A stretch of DNA of 64,000 nt from Herpetosiphon llansteffanensis. Its GTDB lineage: Bacteria; Chloroflexota; Chloroflexia; Chloroflexales; Herpetosiphonaceae. Each line of letters opens with the position of its first letter. The stretch's first letter is position 1. The stretch spans positions 118,741 through 182,740 of the forward strand of contig NZ_PUBZ01000125.1 of assembly GCF_003205875.1 (NCBI RefSeq), written 5' to 3'. The translations under genes were made by a program, and so were the position numbers. The notes below the pieces were generated by a model. It saw only the letters and a program-made list of their open reading frames with translations, ran no database searches and was not told the origin of the DNA. Below are positions 18,083-27,353 of the stretch, piece by piece.

Positions 18083-19339
18083 CTACGAACGCCACGGCTG
18101 ATAATCGACCAAAGCTGGTTCAGAGCGCACCACTGGCAACACCACCCAAAAGCAACTCCCCTCGCCGACCGTACTTTCAACCCCAACTTGGCCACCCAAG
18201 GCCAACACCAACGAACGCACAATCGCCAAGCCCAAGCCCCAACCATGAGCGATTGTGCTGGCGCGCGCATGACGCTCCCAAATCCGTTCAATATCTGCTG
18301 GATGAATCCCCGGCCCAGTATCGTCAATTTCAATCCGAATGGTTTGCTGCTTGCTGGCCCGCGCGCGAACCGTAATTGTGCCAGTTTCGGTGTAGCGCAC
18401 AGCATTATTAATCAAATTGTGCAATACCTGCCACACCCGATCGCGATCACTAATCAGGGTTGGCAAATCTGGCTCGATCGCAACGACCAAGCTACAGCGT
18501 GGGTTGAGCGTACTTTTGGCAACCGCTGCAATCTCGTCGATTAATGAGCCAAGCTCAATTGTATGGCGCACAAATGAGAGCGAGCCGGTCATTAACGTCG
18601 TTGCATCAACCAAATCGCGCACCAGCCGTTGAATATGCATCACCGAACCATAGGCCTGAGGCAACAAACTGCCTAACGTGGGATCAGGAATCAGCGCAGG
18701 CTCGCTTTGCAATAATTCCAGCGTGCCTTGCAAAAAATGCAGGGGATTACGAATATCGTGGGCCACAATCTGATTCAATTCGGCTACGCTCATATTGGCC
18801 AAGGCAACTGGCGGTTCGTCAGTCGCAGGAGCACGCAACTCTGGCATCCAGCGGGCAATCTGATGGGCCAATAATTTAAGCGCTGCTACATGAACCGACG
18901 TAAACCGATGGGCCTGCGGATCAAAGGTACATAAGGTTGGTGTCAGCGCTGCGGTCGAGGCTGGTATTGGAACACCCAAATAGGCACGAATTGGGGTTTC
19001 AAGCCGCAAAAGCAATGGTTGCACCCGCTGATCGGTTGCTGTATCGCCGACAACCAGCGGCTGAGCCGTCACATCAATATACTGACAAAACGTATCTTCG
19101 CGCGCCAAAATGCTGCCAGCAGCCAGATTTCCCGTCGAGGCCGGGTAAATTGCCCGAATATATTGATGTGTGCGATTCAAATCGCCGATCAGCGCTGTTT
19201 TGGTGCCAGCCACCTCACATGCAACTGCCAGATAGGTCTGGATTGCCCGATCAACATCATCAAATTGCATTGTACTTAGCGTTGCCAAACGCTCTAACAC
19301 CTCCTGTTCAGCAGCGCGATCAAGATCATGCTGATTCAT
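18083..19339 (-). CDS. GAF-domain sensor histidine kinase
   Basis: A 418-aa soluble kinase. A GAF domain fills about residues 15-165 (DVDRAIQTYLAVACEV, CQYIDVTAQPLVVGDT, RAYLGVPI). The HisKA helix has the phospho-acceptor in HDIRNPL, and the HATPase domain has the N box (LINNAVRYTETG) and the G boxes (IDDTGPGI and HGWGLGLAIV). No transmembrane segment is seen, so it senses a cytoplasmic signal. No response regulator is adjacent. The ATG at 19339 is taken because the protein then opens like related GAF kinases; a start at 19363 is possible, and neither has a strong binding site. Confidence 0.9.
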   Translation of the reverse strand: MNQHDLDRAAEQEVLERLATLSTMQFDDVDRAIQTYLAVACEVAGTKTALIGDLNRTHQYIRAIYPASTGNLAAGSILAREDTFCQYIDVTAQPLVVGDTATDQRVQPLLLRLETPIRAYLGVPIPASTAALTPTLCTFDPQAHRFTSVHVAALKLLAHQIARWMPELRAPATDEPPVALANMSVAELNQIVAHDIRNPLHFLQGTLELLQSEPALIPDPTLGSLLPQAYGSVMHIQRLVRDLVDATTLMTGSLSFVRHTIELGSLIDEIAAVAKSTLNPRCSLVVAIEPDLPTLISDRDRVWQVLHNLINNAVRYTETGTITVRARASKQQTIRIEIDDTGPGIHPADIERIWERHARASTIAHGWGLGLAIVRSLVLALGGQVGVESTVGEGSCFWVVLPVVRSEPALVDYQPWRS

Positions 19340-19861
19340 AGCGAACTCACTTTCTAGCACCATTGCTCAAACCACAATCAACCAGCAAAGCTGCTGATGT
19401 GTGGATAATCCAAGCTCATCAATCCGATTAATTTGGCTTCAGCGTCGATCAATAATGCTGGTTTTAATTGGTATTTTTGCCTATCGCTCGCTAGTATACA
19501 ATGCAATTGGTGCCTAAAACGGCCACCATTAAATGTCGGTAGCGTTTCCATTGAGAGAAAAAGCTGAATTTCGCTCACAAATCCAGCGCAAACAAGCAAT
19601 CAACGAGATCTGTGGGAATTTTAGCGATCAATTAGTAGCGAATTGAATATCATATTGCAACAAATAGTCGCATCTTTGCGCCAGCACTCAAACCCAAACG
19701 AGCTAGCCACCTCAACGAAATCCTTAACCAACGCTTTAGCAAAGCATCATCCTTGGGCTGTACCCTTCGGTGTATCCGAAAAATGCCACAATCGGCTATA
19801 CTTAGGCGCACACCCACGGAACACACATTCATTCCTCTTGCATGGCACAAGGAGACCACCA
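19340..19861. other. Divergent intergenic region, no gene supported
   Basis: 522 bp between the divergent histidine kinase and UMF1 transporter genes. A TATACT near 19795 could be a -10 element for the transporter, but I see no good -35. Open frames here (for example 19378-19599 on the minus strand) lack a binding site and family features. Confidence 0.5.
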
Positions 19862-21259
19862 GTGGCCGATTTAGTTCCTAGCACAGCTTCAGCACATCCA
19901 GTCAATGATCGACGGGAGATCGCAGGTTGGCGGCTTTACGACTGGGCAAACTCAGGTTTCACCACAACTGTGATTGCCGCCTTATTTGGGCCATTTTTGG
20001 AAGCCTTGGCCAAACAGAGGGTTGGTGATGAGGGCACGGTGTTCAATTTGGGTTTCTACAAGATTACTGCCGAATCGCTCTATCCTGATGCGGTTTCGTT
20101 ATCGGTGTTGCTACAATTTCTCTTTTTGCCATTACTCGGCGCGTTGGCCGACTACACCAATATCAAAAAGCAATTGTTGATGTTCTTTTGTTTGTTGGGT
20201 GCTGCTGCAACAACGATGTTGTTTATTGCAACCCCAGCGACCTACATCTTTGCGGCATTTGCCTTTGTGGTGGCCAACCTAAGCTTTGGGGCCTCAATCG
20301 TCTTCTACAATGCCTTCCTCAACGAAATTACCACCGAGGATATGCGCGATAAGGTTTCGAGCCAAGGCTTTGCTTTTGGTTACATTGGCGGCGGGGTGCT
20401 ATTGGCGATCAATCTTGTGTTGGTGATGTTTGCAGAGAAAATTGGCCTGACAACTGGGTTGGCCGTGCGGATTTCCTTGGCTTCAGCAGGCTTATGGTGG
20501 GGTATTTTTGGCTACTTTGGCATCAAGCGGCTCAAAAATCGGGCTGCCAGCCGCAAGGTACCAGCAGGCCAACATTATCTGACGGTCAGTATGCGCGAAC
20601 TCTGGACGACCTTTCGCGAACTTAAGCGTTTGCCCCAAACCCTGCGCTTCTTAATCGCCTATTTGCTCTACAACGATGGTATTCAAACGGTCATCGGCAT
20701 GTCAGCGGTGTTTCTGTCCAACGAACTCTTTAAAGCCAAAGGCTTACCAGAGGCTGATTCACAATCGTTCTTGCTTGGCTTGGTCTTGATGATTCAATTT
20801 GTGGCCTTTGGCGGCGCGTTGGGCTTTGAGCGCATTTCACGTAAAGTCGGCACCAAAACGGCAATTTTGATTTCGCTGTTTATCTGGACAGGCGTAATCA
20901 TCTATGCCTATGCCTTGCTGGATAGCGTGCTGCAAGCGTGGTTTATGGGTGCTGCCATTGCTTTGGTGCTTGGTGGCTCGCAATCACTCTCTCGCGCTTT
21001 GTTCTCGCGCATGATTCCGCATGGCCGCGAGGCTGGATTCTATGGCATTTACGAAATCTCCGAGCGCGGCACTTCGTGGATTGGGCCGTTTATTTTTGCT
21101 CGGGTAGTCGCTACAACCGGTTCGTATCGCCAAGCAATTCTCTCATTAATTGTATTGTTTGTTGGTGGGATTGTGATTCTCTTTTTGACCAACACCACCA
21201 AGGCGATTCACGATGCAGGCAACCAACTGCCTGAGGAAGCTGCCGCAACTCATAGCTAA
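19862..21259 (+). CDS. MFS transporter, UMF1/Atg22-like
   Basis: A 465-aa membrane protein with about 12 transmembrane segments. The N-terminus, WRLYDWANSGFTTTVIAALF, is the signature of the UMF1 family related to yeast Atg22 vacuolar amino acid effluxers. The central loop (about 200-225) and the LGGSQSLSRALFSRMIP motif in the second half are also typical. The substrate is unknown in bacteria. The start is GTG at 19862, supported by AAGGAG at 19849-19854; the frame runs open upstream to 19643 but that part reads as non-coding. A strong terminator follows. Confidence 0.9.
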   Translation: MADLVPSTASAHPVNDRREIAGWRLYDWANSGFTTTVIAALFGPFLEALAKQRVGDEGTVFNLGFYKITAESLYPDAVSLSVLLQFLFLPLLGALADYTNIKKQLLMFFCLLGAAATTMLFIATPATYIFAAFAFVVANLSFGASIVFYNAFLNEITTEDMRDKVSSQGFAFGYIGGGVLLAINLVLVMFAEKIGLTTGLAVRISLASAGLWWGIFGYFGIKRLKNRAASRKVPAGQHYLTVSMRELWTTFRELKRLPQTLRFLIAYLLYNDGIQTVIGMSAVFLSNELFKAKGLPEADSQSFLLGLVLMIQFVAFGGALGFERISRKVGTKTAILISLFIWTGVIIYAYALLDSVLQAWFMGAAIALVLGGSQSLSRALFSRMIPHGREAGFYGIYEISERGTSWIGPFIFARVVATTGSYRQAILSLIVLFVGGIVILFLTNTTKAIHDAGNQLPEEAAATHS

Positions 21260-21280
21260 AGCGATTTGATTGATTGGTTC

Positions 21281-21314
21281 AACCAAGCATCAGCGAATGA
21301 TGCTTGGTTTTTTT
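21281..21314 (+). terminator. Rho-independent terminator
   Basis: A perfect 12-bp stem AACCAAGCATCA with loop GCGAA, then its complement running into TTTTTTT. It ends the UMF1 transporter transcript, 22 bp after the stop. Confidence 0.92.
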
Positions 21315-21331
21315 GTGGATAGGAGCATCGT

Positions 21332-22711
21332 GTGACTGCCCGTGTGATTATTGCTGCCGCCCATAGTGGCAGTGGCAAAACCTTGTTAACTGCTGGCTTG
21401 ATTGGGGCGCTGCGCCAGCGTGGCCTAAGCATTCAGCCCTTCAAATGCGGCCCTGATTATATTGATCCAGGCCATCATAGCCTCGTTGCTCAACGCCAAT
21501 GCCGCAATTTAGATGCGTGGTTATTCAGCGCTGAGCAATTGCAACACCACTTTTGCCAAATCGCAGCCAGCGCCGATCTCGCGGTTATCGAGGGCGTGAT
21601 GGGCCTGTTCGATGGTTATGGCGCGTTGGATGATACAGGCAGCACCGCTCACATTGCCCGTTTATTGCAAGCACCAGTGGTTTTGGTGATCGATGCTGGC
21701 GGCATGGCGCGCAGCGCGGCGGCAATCGTCGCTGGCTTTCAGCATTTCGATCCTCAAGTGCAGATCGGCGGGGTTTTGTTAAACAAGGTTGGCAGCGCTC
21801 GCCATGCCGATTTATGCGCCAGCGCGATTGAGCACCACACAGGAATTGCATGCTTGGGCTATTTGCCACGCCAAGCCCAATTCAAACTCCCTGAACGCCA
21901 TCTTGGCCTTGTCACTGCTGATTCTGCTAAGCAGACTACTTTGGAAACGCTCGAATCGGTCGCAACAACATTAAGCAGCACCTGCCAGCTTGATCGGTTA
22001 CTTGAATTGGCGCAAACTGCGCCAGCAATTCAGCTTGAGCCATTGGCAAGCGCCACAATCGATTATGCCCAACGGCCTGTCATTGCGGTGGCCTATGATC
22101 CGGCGTTTAGCTTTATCTACCCTGAGATGCAAGAATGTTTGCAGGCAGCAGGAGCAGATGTGGTGTTATTTAGCCCAATTGCCGATCAGCACTTGCCAAC
22201 TGGTTGTGCAGGAATTATTTTGAGCGGTGGGTATCCTGAGCTGTATGCTGCCGAGTTGAGCGCGAATCAGGCCATGCTAAATGCATTACGTCAAGCCCAC
22301 GCCGCCAGCATGCCAATCTACGCCGAATGTGGCGGATTGATGTATTTGACCGAGGCGATTGTTGACCATGCAGGCGCTGCTTGGCCGATGGTTGGCCTCT
22401 TACCAGGCGCAAGCAGCATGCAACAACGGGTCAGTTTGGGCTATCGCTCCATTAGCACTTGCCACGATAATCCCTTGTTCAGTGCAGATAGTCAGGTGCG
22501 CGGTCACGAATTTCATTATTCGCGCTGGGCAAATCCCGAGCCAAGTAATGCCGCCTATCGCGTGATCGCGCCTGATGGCACAACCCAGCACCACGAGGGC
22601 TATCAGGTGGGCAATTTACTGGCAAGTTATATTCATCTGCATTGGCTCGCCAACCCAAGCATGGCGCAGCGCTTCGTCGCAACCTGCCATGCTTGGGCTA
22701 AAGCAAGGTAG
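21332..22711 (+). CDS. cobB: Cobyrinate a,c-diamide synthase
   Basis: A 459-aa CobB/CbiA enzyme that amidates side chains a and c of (hydrogeno)cobyrinic acid using glutamine and ATP in the cobalamin pathway. The N-terminal P-loop is AAHSGSGKTLL, followed by the family's KCGPDYIDPGHH. The C-terminal class I glutamine amidotransferase domain has ILSGGYPE and the nucleophile cysteine in YAECGGLMYL. The length is normal. The start is GTG at 21332 after AGGAG (21321-21325). No other cobalamin gene is in the window, so the rest of the pathway must lie elsewhere or be used for salvage. Confidence 0.95.
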   Translation: MTARVIIAAAHSGSGKTLLTAGLIGALRQRGLSIQPFKCGPDYIDPGHHSLVAQRQCRNLDAWLFSAEQLQHHFCQIAASADLAVIEGVMGLFDGYGALDDTGSTAHIARLLQAPVVLVIDAGGMARSAAAIVAGFQHFDPQVQIGGVLLNKVGSARHADLCASAIEHHTGIACLGYLPRQAQFKLPERHLGLVTADSAKQTTLETLESVATTLSSTCQLDRLLELAQTAPAIQLEPLASATIDYAQRPVIAVAYDPAFSFIYPEMQECLQAAGADVVLFSPIADQHLPTGCAGIILSGGYPELYAAELSANQAMLNALRQAHAASMPIYAECGGLMYLTEAIVDHAGAAWPMVGLLPGASSMQQRVSLGYRSISTCHDNPLFSADSQVRGHEFHYSRWANPEPSNAAYRVIAPDGTTQHHEGYQVGNLLASYIHLHWLANPSMAQRFVATCHAWAKAR

Positions 22712-22733
22712 AATCTCACTTCCCAGCCGCCGC

Positions 22734-23849
22734 TTAGATCTGATAGGCCAAATCCTTGATCTGATTGAGGGCAGCAGTTTGCAAGCGCCCAGCAAGTTGC
22801 TTATTGCGAATATGACAAGCCACGCCAACAATCTGCAAGGCTTGCATAATTTGGTCGGCAAGATTAAGTCGATAGGGCTGCGGTGGCGGGCGATCAACTA
22901 GGCCATCAAGCTCGTCGAGCAGATTATCGGTTTCAAAATAAGGCAACGGTGGCGGGCGATCAAGCATATCTTCAGCCAGCCAGCCAGTCAGCGTGCCAGC
23001 ATAGGCAGCGAGTTGGTTGGCTCCAGCGTGAATGAATGGGCGCAATGTATCAAGTCGATAGGCTCCGCGCTCGCTATCGCTATAGCGTTCGGCAACCGCC
23101 ATTTGCAGCAAGCCGCGTTGCAGATTCATCGCAAGCTCGCGTAAATCGCACGGTGGAATTGGAATCGGTGGCACTGCGAAGCCATTTTCGGCCAAATCGA
23201 CCCACCAATTTGGGCGTGGAATCGGCCACCACCACGGGCAAATATCATCGCCTGGGTATAATCCAGCCAAACTTTGGGCATCAATTAAGCGTTGGGTTTG
23301 GCTTTGCAATTCGGCCAAGGCCAAATGTTGGCTTAGTTCGGCAAATTCAAGCTGATCGGAATAAAAAGCGATGTTATAACTGTCGAGGCTGCGCAGTAAA
23401 TCCAAAACTAATCCGCCAGCCTCAGGAATTGGCTCATGGCTTGGAATTTGCCCAGCATAGAGTCGAAAACGCCGCTTGGGCCACCACCATGGCCGTGCTG
23501 GCAGGCTCTCTTCAGGATTTGGCCGATAGCTCACAAGGTCACTTGTGCCCCGGCCAACCAAGGCTTGCAAATTGGTTGTAAAATCTTTGAGGCCAACTGC
23601 GTAAACTTCGGCGCTAAATTCCTGATCAGTCAGCTTAGTGCTCATTGTGAGCAGGGTCAGTGCACGCAGACAACGAATGCTCATTTTGGCACTTGGCGGC
23701 AGCGCCATTTGATCAAGCATGGTTGGGCTAGAACTTGCGGTCGCCGCTGCTGGCGCTTGATCGCCCAACAGGCTACTTGCGGCTACCGCTGCCAAACCGC
23801 TGCTGGCAAGAAATTTACGCCGTGAATGCGGTTTATTCAGTCCATCCAT
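22734..23849 (-). CDS. Tat-signal secreted protein, unknown function
   Basis: A 371-aa protein with an N-terminal twin-arginine signal (SRRKFLASSGLAAVAAS), so it is probably exported folded. The mature part is largely helical and contains paired motifs: PWWWPKRR and CPWWWPIPRPNWW, and two copies of DRPPPxPY about 25 residues apart near residue 320. No enzyme family was recognised. GGAGGT at 23855-23860 sets the ATG at 23849. It lies tail-to-tail with cobB, only 22 bp apart, and divergent from kdpD. Confidence 0.78.
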   Translation of the reverse strand: MDGLNKPHSRRKFLASSGLAAVAASSLLGDQAPAAATASSSPTMLDQMALPPSAKMSIRCLRALTLLTMSTKLTDQEFSAEVYAVGLKDFTTNLQALVGRGTSDLVSYRPNPEESLPARPWWWPKRRFRLYAGQIPSHEPIPEAGGLVLDLLRSLDSYNIAFYSDQLEFAELSQHLALAELQSQTQRLIDAQSLAGLYPGDDICPWWWPIPRPNWWVDLAENGFAVPPIPIPPCDLRELAMNLQRGLLQMAVAERYSDSERGAYRLDTLRPFIHAGANQLAAYAGTLTGWLAEDMLDRPPPLPYFETDNLLDELDGLVDRPPPQPYRLNLADQIMQALQIVGVACHIRNKQLAGRLQTAALNQIKDLAYQI

Positions 23850-23963
23850 CACATACCTCCATTGGTTTGATGATTGATCCAATCACCATTCGATGGATGC
23901 AGCTTAGCGCAAACCAACGCTTAAAACTTGACATTTTCTACCAACAGAGAAGGCTTTTTTTCG

Positions 23964-26651
23964 ATGGAACATCAACGCCCAAACCCAGATCGTCTGCTTG
24001 AACGAATTCAACATACCAGCCAACAAGCGCAACGTGGGCGGTTAAAGGTCTTTTTTGGTGCAGCAGCAGGCGTTGGCAAAACCTACGCAATGCTGCAAGC
24101 TGCCCAACAACGCCACGCCGAAGGGGTTGAGGTGCTGGTTGGCTATATCGAAACCCATGGCCGCGCCGAAACCGATGCGCTTTTGGTTGGCTTGCCTCAG
24201 CTGCCAGCCTTGCAGGTTGAATATCGCGGCACAACCGTGCGCGAGTTTGATCTTGATGCGGCCTTGGCGCGGAAGCCACGCCTGATTTTGGTCGATGAAT
24301 TGGCGCATAGCAACCCGCCAAATTCGCGCCATGCCAAACGCTGGCAGGATATTGACGAGCTGTTGCATGCGGGAATTAATGTGTATACCACTGTCAATGT
24401 GCAGCATCTGGCCAGCCTCAACGATCTTGTGGCTCAAGTTACTGGCGTGATTGTGCGCGAAACGGTGCCCGATGCGGTGCTTGAATCCGCCGATGAAGTT
24501 GAGTTGATCGATCTGCCGCCTGATGAATTGCTTGGGCGCTTGAACGAAGGCAAAATTTACATTGCCAGCCAAGCAGCCCAAGCAGCACGTAATTTTTTCC
24601 GCAAAGGCAATTTGATTGCCCTGCGCGAACTGGCCCTACGCCGCACTGCCGATCGGGTTGATGCCCAAATGCAGCGTTATCGCTCGGATCACGCGATTCC
24701 TACTACCTGGCCAACCCGCGAACGCTTGTTAGTGGGGGTTGGGCCAAGCCCGCTTTCCGAGCGTTTGGTGCGCGCAACTCGCCGCATGGCCACCGATCTG
24801 CGGGCCGAGTGGATTGTAGCCTATGTTGAAACACCCAAACAACTACGGCTCAGCGAGGCCGATCGCGACCGTGTGACCGCAACCTTGCGCCTCGCCGAAA
24901 GTTTGGGCGCGCAAATCGTGACCCTTGGCGGCATCAACCCGGGCGATGAAATATTGCGCTATGCTCGCCAACGCAATGTTTCCAAGATCGTTGTTGGCAA
25001 GCCAGCTCAGCCGCGTTGGCGCGAATTGCTGTTTGGCTCAATCGTTGATCAATTGATTCGCCAAAGCGGTGAAATCGATGTCTATGTGATTAGCGGCGAA
25101 CACGACGATACCCATAAACCCCAAACCAAGCCAAGCCAGCAAACAAAACCAGCGATAATTAATTATGTCAAATCAATCAGCATTATTGGCCTGTGTACGA
25201 TCGTGGCCCAAGGCATCTTTCCGCATCTTGAATTATCGAATTTGATTATGCTCTATCTGCTGGGCGTAACGTGGGTGGCGGCACGCTACGGACGCGGGCC
25301 AGCGATCAGCGCCTCGCTTTTGAGCGTCGCAGCATTTGATTTTTTCTTCGTGCAGCCCTATTTGACCTTTGCCGTCTCCGATGTGCAATATCTGTTGACC
25401 TTTCTAGTGATGTTAGTTGTGGCACTGACGATCAGCACCCTGACGGTGCAAATTCAGGCGCAGGCCGAAACCGCCCGCCAACGCGAGCGCCGCACCGCCG
25501 CGCTCTATGCCATGACCCGCGAATTTGCCAGCATTCGCGGCTTGGATAATTTGCTGCAAACCGCAGTGCAGCATATTAGCAGCGTTTTTGAAGGCCAAGC
25601 AGCGATTTTGCTGCCCAATGCTAAGGGTCACGTGCGGGCGGTCGTCGGTCAACAAGCAACATTCATCAACGACCAACGCGAACTTATCACCGCCCAGTGG
25701 GTCTATGATCACCAGCAAAAAGCGGGCATGCACAGCGACACCTTGCCCAGCGCGCAGGCCATGTATCTGCCCTTAGTGGCAACCCGTGGAATTGTCGGCG
25801 TATTGGCGTTACAACCAGAACAGCCACGTCGCTTGCTCGACCCAAGCCATGGCCATTTGCTCGAAACCTTTGCCAACCAAACGACGGTCGCAATCGAACG
25901 CGCCCACCTCGCCGAGGAAGCCCAGGCTGCCAGCGTGCAAATTGAAACCGAGCGCATGCGCAACTCGCTGCTTAGCTCGGTTTCCCACGATCTGCGCACG
26001 CCGTTGGCGGCAATCAGCGGTGCAGCCAGCACCTTGCTTGATCAGCCCAACCAGTTTGACCAACAGGTGCAGCAAGAACTCATTCAGATGATTGCCGACG
26101 AGGGCGAGCGGCTCAACCGCTTACTCAGCAATTTGCTCGATATGACCCGCTTGGAAGCAGGCGCGGTGCAAGTGCATAAAGAATGGCAAGCGCTCGAAGA
26201 AGTGATTGGCACAGCCCTCGCCCGCTTAAGCCCACAGATCGAGCATCGCACAATCAGTATTGATGTGCCAGAACAAACCTTTGTACCGTTTGATAGCGTG
26301 TTAATCGAGCAAGTGCTGGTCAATTTGCTCGAAAATAGCCTCAAATATACGCCGAGCAGTAGTCCAATCGAGATTCGCGCCAGCCAACAAGTTGCCATGA
26401 TCGAGGTTCAGATTGCCGACCATGGGCCTGGCATTCCAGCCAGTGCGCTTGAAACGATCTTCGAAAAGTTTTTTCGTTTGCAAACCAATCGTTCAGCAAG
26501 CAGCGGGGTTGGGCTTGGGCTAACGATCTGTCGCGGCATTATCGAAGCGCATGGTGGTACAATTTGGGCTGAAAATCGCCCAACAGGCGGCACAATCTTC
26601 GCCTTCACTCTGCCAATCGACGGCCAACCGCCGCAAATCGACGAGGAATAA
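23964..26651 (+). CDS. kdpD: KdpD sensor histidine kinase
   Basis: An 895-aa membrane sensor for K+ limitation. The N-terminal KdpD domain has the P-loop FFGAAAGVGKTYAML (about 31-44) and the family's ELAHSNPP. A universal-stress-protein-like domain follows (about 245-365), then four clustered membrane segments (about 395-500), a GAF domain, the HisKA helix with His675 in SVSHDLRTPL, and an HATPase domain (ENSLKYT, DHGPGI, GVGLGLTICRG). All expected parts are present. The ATG at 23964 is preceded by GAGAAGG. It is followed after 5 bp by kdpE. The target operon kdpFABC lies about 13 kb downstream, not next to it. Confidence 0.95.
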   Translation: MEHQRPNPDRLLERIQHTSQQAQRGRLKVFFGAAAGVGKTYAMLQAAQQRHAEGVEVLVGYIETHGRAETDALLVGLPQLPALQVEYRGTTVREFDLDAALARKPRLILVDELAHSNPPNSRHAKRWQDIDELLHAGINVYTTVNVQHLASLNDLVAQVTGVIVRETVPDAVLESADEVELIDLPPDELLGRLNEGKIYIASQAAQAARNFFRKGNLIALRELALRRTADRVDAQMQRYRSDHAIPTTWPTRERLLVGVGPSPLSERLVRATRRMATDLRAEWIVAYVETPKQLRLSEADRDRVTATLRLAESLGAQIVTLGGINPGDEILRYARQRNVSKIVVGKPAQPRWRELLFGSIVDQLIRQSGEIDVYVISGEHDDTHKPQTKPSQQTKPAIINYVKSISIIGLCTIVAQGIFPHLELSNLIMLYLLGVTWVAARYGRGPAISASLLSVAAFDFFFVQPYLTFAVSDVQYLLTFLVMLVVALTISTLTVQIQAQAETARQRERRTAALYAMTREFASIRGLDNLLQTAVQHISSVFEGQAAILLPNAKGHVRAVVGQQATFINDQRELITAQWVYDHQQKAGMHSDTLPSAQAMYLPLVATRGIVGVLALQPEQPRRLLDPSHGHLLETFANQTTVAIERAHLAEEAQAASVQIETERMRNSLLSSVSHDLRTPLAAISGAASTLLDQPNQFDQQVQQELIQMIADEGERLNRLLSNLLDMTRLEAGAVQVHKEWQALEEVIGTALARLSPQIEHRTISIDVPEQTFVPFDSVLIEQVLVNLLENSLKYTPSSSPIEIRASQQVAMIEVQIADHGPGIPASALETIFEKFFRLQTNRSASSGVGLGLTICRGIIEAHGGTIWAENRPTGGTIFAFTLPIDGQPPQIDEE

Positions 26652-26656
26652 GGTTG

Positions 26657-27352
26657 ATGTCAAACGCAATCAGTGTTTTAGTGATTGAAGATGAAGCGCC
26701 AATTCGGCGTTTTCTGCGCGCCTCGCTGCCAAGCCATGGCTATACGCTAATCGAGGCAGAAAATGGCGAGGATGGCTTATTACAGGCGGCCATGCAACGC
26801 CCAGCAATTATCATTTTAGATTTGGGCCTGCCCGACATGGATGGCTTGCAGGTGACGAAACGCTTGCGCGAATGGACCAACACGCCAATTATTGTGCTCT
26901 CAGCGCGCGGACGCGAGGATGATAAAATTGCCGCCCTCGATGCAGGTGCCGACGATTACCTGACCAAGCCATTTGGCATGGGCGAATTGTTGGCCCGCTT
27001 GCGGGTTGCCTTGCGCCATTTGCACCACCAAACTGGTGAAAAAAGCGAACCAGTTTTTCAGGTTGGCAGCTTGCGCGTCGATTTGGTGCGGCGGCAGGTG
27101 TTTGTGGCCGAAGAAGAGGTGCATCTCACGCCCAACGAATATAAGTTATTGACCACCTTAGTGCAGCATGCAGGCAAAGTGCTGACCCATCGCCAGCTCT
27201 TGCGCGAGGTTTGGGGGCCAGCCTATACCGAAGAAAACCATTATCTACGGGTGTATATGGGCCAATTGCGGCATAAACTTGAGGCCGATGCCGCCCGGCC
27301 ACGCTATTTATTGACCGAGCCTGGGGTTGGCTATCGCTTGGCAATTGAGTAA
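26657..27352 (+). CDS. kdpE: KdpE response regulator
   Basis: A 231-aa OmpR-type regulator. The receiver domain has the acidic pocket (VIEDE), the phospho-acceptor Asp55 in LDLGLPDMDG and the KPF motif. The C-terminal winged helix (VHLTPNEYKLL, then TEENHYLRVYMGQLRHKLE) is typical of KdpE, including the ending in EPGVGYRL. It is paired with kdpD in one operon. It should activate kdpFABC at 40.4-45.3 kb when K+ is low. Confidence 0.95.
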   Translation: MSNAISVLVIEDEAPIRRFLRASLPSHGYTLIEAENGEDGLLQAAMQRPAIIILDLGLPDMDGLQVTKRLREWTNTPIIVLSARGREDDKIAALDAGADDYLTKPFGMGELLARLRVALRHLHHQTGEKSEPVFQVGSLRVDLVRRQVFVAEEEVHLTPNEYKLLTTLVQHAGKVLTHRQLLREVWGPAYTEENHYLRVYMGQLRHKLEADAARPRYLLTEPGVGYRLAIE

Positions 27353-27353
27353 T

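Noticed and set aside
19378..19599. 73-aa minus-strand open frame between histidine kinase and transporter genes
   Set aside because: No ribosome-binding site, no recognisable features, and it lies in a typical divergent promoter gap.
19643..19861. N-terminal extension of the UMF1 transporter
   Set aside because: The frame is open, but the text before GTG 19862 is not like the family and AAGGAG fixes the later start.
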